From contig CM049309.1 of assembly GCA_026874595.1 (NCBI GenBank), forward strand, positions 1,836,076 to 1,900,075: DNA of 64,000 nt, read 5' to 3'. Positions within the stretch are counted from its first letter, which is position 1, and each line of letters opens with the position of its first letter. Source of the DNA: Sipunculus nudus (taxonomy: Eukaryota; Annelida; Sipuncula; Golfingiida; Sipunculidae). The translations under genes were made by a program, and so were the position numbers. Positions 60,201 to 64,000 of this stretch are shown one piece after another. The notes under the pieces were generated by a model. The model had not been told where the DNA came from and searched no databases. It saw only the letters and a list, made by a program, of their open reading frames with translations.

Positions 60201-63200
60201 TACCATTACCTTGTACAAATAGTGTTTGACTGTGCATTATGAGAGGTTACCATTACCTTGTACAAATAGTGTTTGACTGTGCATTATGAGAGGTTACCAT
60301 TACCTTTTACAAATAGTGTTTGACTGTGCATTATGAGAGGTTACCATTACCTTGTACAAATAGTGATTGACTGTGCATTATGAGAGGTTACCATTACCTT
60401 GTACAAATAGTGTTTGACTGTGCATTATGAGAGGTTACCATTACCTTGTACAAATAGTGTTTGACTGTGCATTATGAGAGGTTACCATTACCTTGTACAA
60501 ATAGTGTTTGACTGTGCATTATGAGAGGTTACCATTACCTTGTACAAATAGTGTTTGACTGTGCATTATGAGAGGTTACCATTACCTTGTACAAATAGTG
60601 TTTGACTGTGCATTATGAGAGGTTACATTTACCTTGTACAAATAGTGTTTGACTGTGCATTATGAGAGGTTACATTTACCTTGTACAAACAGTGTTTGAC
60701 TGTGCATTATGAGAGGTTACATTTACCTTGTACAAACAGTGTTTGACTGTGCATTATGAGAGGTTACCATTACCTTTTACAAATAGTGTTTGACTGTGCA
60801 TTATGAGAGGTTACCATTACCTTGTACAAATAGTGATTGACTGTGCATTATGAGAGGTTACCATTACCTTGTACAAATAGTGTTTGACTGTGCATTATGA
60901 GAGGTTACCATTACCTTGTACAAATAGTGTTTGACTGTGCATTATGAGAGGTTACCATTACCTTGTACAAATAGTGTTTGACTGTGCATTATGAGAGGTT
61001 ACCATTACCTTGTACAAATAGTGTTTGACTGTGCATTATGAGAGGTTACCATTACCTTGTACAAATAGTGATTGACTGTGCATTATGAGAGCTTACCATT
61101 ACCTTGTACAAATAGTGTTTGACTGTGCATTATGAGAGGTTACCATTACCTTGTACAAATAGTGTTTGACTGTGCATTATGAGAGGTTACCATTACCTTG
61201 TACAAATAGTGTTTGACTGTGCATTATGAGAGGTTACCATTACCTTGTACAAATAGTGTTTGACTGTGCATTATGAGAGGTTGCCATTACCTTGTACAAA
61301 TAGTGTTTGACTGTGCATTATGAGAGGTTGCCATTACCTTTTACAAATAGTGTTTGACTGTGCATTATGAGAGGTTACCATTACCTTGTACAAATAGTGT
61401 TTGACTGTGCATTATGAGAGGTTACCATTACCTTGTACAAATAGTGTTTGACTGTGCATTATGAGAGGTTACCATTACCTTTTACAAATAGTGTTTGACT
61501 GTGCATTATGAGAGGTTACCATTACCTTGTACAAATAGTGATTGACTGGGCATTATGAGAGGTTACCATTACCTTGTACAAATAGTGTTTGACTGTGCAT
61601 TATGAGAGGTTACCATTACCTTGTACAAATAGTGTTTGACTGTGCATTATGAGAGGTTACCATTACCTTGTACAAATAGTGTTTGACTGTGCATTATGAG
61701 AGGTTACCATTACCTTGTACAAATAGTGTTTGACTGTGCATTATGAGAGGTTACCATTACCTTGTACAAATAGTGTTTGACTGTGCATTATGAGAGGTTA
61801 CCATTACCTTGTACAAATAGTGTTTGACTGTGCATTATGAGAGGTTACCATTACCTTGTACAAATAGTGTTTGACTGTGCATTATGAGAGGTTACCATTA
61901 CCTTGTACAATAAGTGTTTGACTGTGCATTATGAGAGGTTACCATTACCTTGTACAAATAGTGTTTGACTGTGCATTATGAGAGGTTACCATTACCTTGT
62001 ACAAATAGTGTTTGACTGTGCATTATGAGAGGTTACCATTACCTTGTACAAATAGTGTTTGACTGTGCATTATGAGAGGTTACCATTACCTTGTACAAAA
62101 AGTGTTTGACTGTGCATTATGAGAGGTTACCATTACCTTGTACAAATAGTGTTTGACTGTGCATTATGAGAGGTAACCATTACCTTGTACAAATAGTGTT
62201 TGACTGTGCATTATGAGAGGTTACATTTACCTTGTACAAACAGTGTTTGACTGTGCATTATGAGAGGTTACATTTACCTTGTACAAACAGTGTTTGACTG
62301 TGCATTATGAGAGGTAACCATTACCTTGTACAAATAGTGTTTGACTGTGCATTATGAGAGGTTACATTTACCTTGTACAAACAGTGTTTGACTGTGCATT
62401 ATGAGAGGTTACCATTACCTTGTACAAATAGTGTTTGACTGTGCATTATGAGAGGTAACCATTACCTTGTACAAATAGTGTTTGACTGTGCATTATGAGA
62501 GGTAACCATTACCTTGTACAAATAGTGTTTGACTGTGCATTATGAGAGGTAACCATTACCTTGTACAAATAGTGTTTGACTGTGCATTATGAGAGGTTAC
62601 ATTTACCTTGTACAAACAGTGTTTGACTGTGCATTATGAGAGGTTACCATTACCTTGTACAAATAGTGTTTGACTGTGCATTATGAGAGGTTACCATTAC
62701 CTTTTACAAATAGTGTTTGACTGTGCATTATGAGAGGTTACCATTACCTTGTACAAATAGTGTTTGACTGTGCATTATGAGAGGTTACCATTACCTTGTA
62801 CAAATAGTGTTTGACTGTGCATTATGAGAGGTTACCATTACCTTGTACAAATAGTGTTTGACTGTGCATTATGAGAGGTTACCATTACCTTGTACAAATA
62901 GTGTTTGACTGTGCATTATGAGAGGTTACCATTACCTTGTACAAATAGTGTTTGACTGTGCATTATGAGAGGTTGCCATTACCTTTTACAAATAGTGTTT
63001 GACTGTGCATTATGAGAGGTTACCATTACCTTGTACAAATAGTGTTTGACTGTGCATTATGAGAGGTTACCATTACCTTGTACAAATAGTGTTTGACTGT
63101 GCATTATGAGAGGTTACCATTACCTTGTACAAATAGTGTTTGACTGTGCATTATGAGAGGTTACCATTACCTTTTACAAATAGTGTTTGACTGTGTATTA

Positions 63201-64000
63201 TGAGAGGTTACCATCACCTTGTACAAATAGTGATTGACTGTGCATTATGAGAGGTTACCATTACCTTGTACAAATAGTGTTTGACTGTGCATTATGAGAG
63301 GTTACCATTACCTTGTACAAATAGTGTTTGACTGTGCATTATGAGAGGTTACCATTACCTTGTACAAATAGTGTTTGACTGTGCATTATGAGAGGTTACC
63401 ATTACCTTGTACAAATAGTGTTTGACTGTGCATTATGAGAGGTTACCATTACCTTGCACAAATAGTGTTTGACTGTGCATTATGAGAGGTTACCATTACC
63501 TTGTACAAATAGTGTTTGACTGTGCATTATGAGAGGTTACCATTACCTTGTACAAATAGTGTTTGACTGTGCATTATGAGAGGTTACCATTACCTTGTAC
63601 AATAAGTGTTTGACTGTGCATTATGAGAGGTTACCATTACCTTGTACAAATAGTGTTTGACTGTGCATTATGAGAGGTTACCATTACCTTGTACAAATAG
63701 TGTTTGACTGTGCATTATGAGAGGTTACCATTACCTTGTACAAATAGTGTTTGACTGTGCATTATGAGAGGTTACCATTACCTTGTACAAATAGTGTTTG
63801 ACTGTGCATTATGAGAGGTTACCATTACCTTGTACAAATAGTGTTTGACTGTGCATTATGAGAGGTTACATTTACCTTGTACAAACAGTGTTTGACTGTG
63901 CATTATGAGAGGTTACATTTACCTTGTACAAACAGTGTTTGACTGTGCATTATGAGAGGTTACATTTACCTTGTACAAACAGTGTTTGACTGTGCATTAT
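45275..64000. repeat. 47-bp satellite array, ~398 monomers, running off the right edge
   Basis: The monomer begins gtttgactgtgcattatgag and continues with aggttaccattacc, ttgtac and aaatagt. From 45329 to 63984 the arithmetic is 397 monomer steps with only four bases missing. These match the four monomers I located that have lost one T (gttgactg, near 46975, 54024, 55478 and 56934). Length is thus almost perfectly conserved. Recurrent monomer types are gaatgg (mainly 46330-47870), ggtaacc, gttgcc, cttttac, gtgattg, and a linked type with ttacattt plus aaacagt. Type order repeats at exact spacings of 1456 bp (53971/55427/56883) and 1175 bp (59660-61560), showing nested higher-order duplication. 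No coding capacity was found. Confidence 0.99.

Noticed and set aside
45275-64000. Possible CRISPR array or telomeric repeat
   Set aside because: Monomers are directly adjacent with no unique spacers, so it is not a CRISPR. The 47-bp unit is not a telomere-type short G-rich repeat. It is an ordinary satellite.

Overview
The window looks like a stretch of an AT-rich, gene-poor metazoan nuclear genome. A marine lophotrochozoan such as a bivalve mollusc is my best inference. The basis is intron-split animal genes with GT/AG splice sites, many decayed DNA transposons and LTR elements, a tRNA-derived SINE, and dispersed repeats with nuclear-receptor-like AGGTCA words and GACGGACAGACGG tails of a kind common in molluscs. 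No bacterial-style operon, CRISPR array, rRNA or intact tRNA gene was seen.

Layout. At the left, on the minus strand, is the first coding exon (740-1428) of an M1-family type II membrane aminopeptidase; its catalytic exons lie beyond the left edge. From about 4.6 to 15.4 kb the plus strand holds short exon-like islands with good splice acceptors (4604, 4931 + 5198, 7154, 9190, 9847, 15347). Their gene is not recognised and several run into a stop. They are interspersed with a SINE, a 279-bp tandem repeat built on GGTGGCGCCACC palindromes, paired CRE octamers and dispersed repeats. At 16.35-18.26 kb is a 31-bp minisatellite with 93-bp and 124-bp higher-order units.

At 18.56-24.28 kb is a decayed Ty3/gypsy-group LTR retrotransposon whose pol order is protease - integrase - reverse transcriptase - RNase H. 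This is the Gmr1-type (copia-like) order rather than the usual gypsy order. It is followed by a decayed PIF/Harbinger transposon (25.43-28.34 kb), a butted MITE (28.35-28.65 kb) and a 3.9-kb non-coding giant inverted repeat (28.94-32.82 kb). From 33 to 38 kb I see little beyond simple and dispersed repeats. At 38.27-41.6 kb are a GATATT-rich tract, a 663-bp pogo/Tigger-like TIR element with TA target duplications, and a 2.2-kb TIR element containing a broken THAP-domain start (P-element-like).

At 42.59-43.33 kb, on the minus strand, two phase-matched exons encode most of a Reeler domain (FRRS1-like or defence-protein-like). From 45.275 kb to the right edge the whole 18.7 kb is one 47-bp satellite of about 398 monomers. 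It shows nested higher-order duplication with exact 1456-bp and 1175-bp spacings.

How the parts relate. Only two host genes are identified with confidence (M1 aminopeptidase and Reeler protein), both on the minus strand and both partial. Everything else is dominated by mobile and tandem DNA. The most notable points are the unusual pol order of the LTR element, the large satellite with its datable higher-order structure, the giant inverted repeat with no coding capacity, and the series of unassigned exon-like islands.
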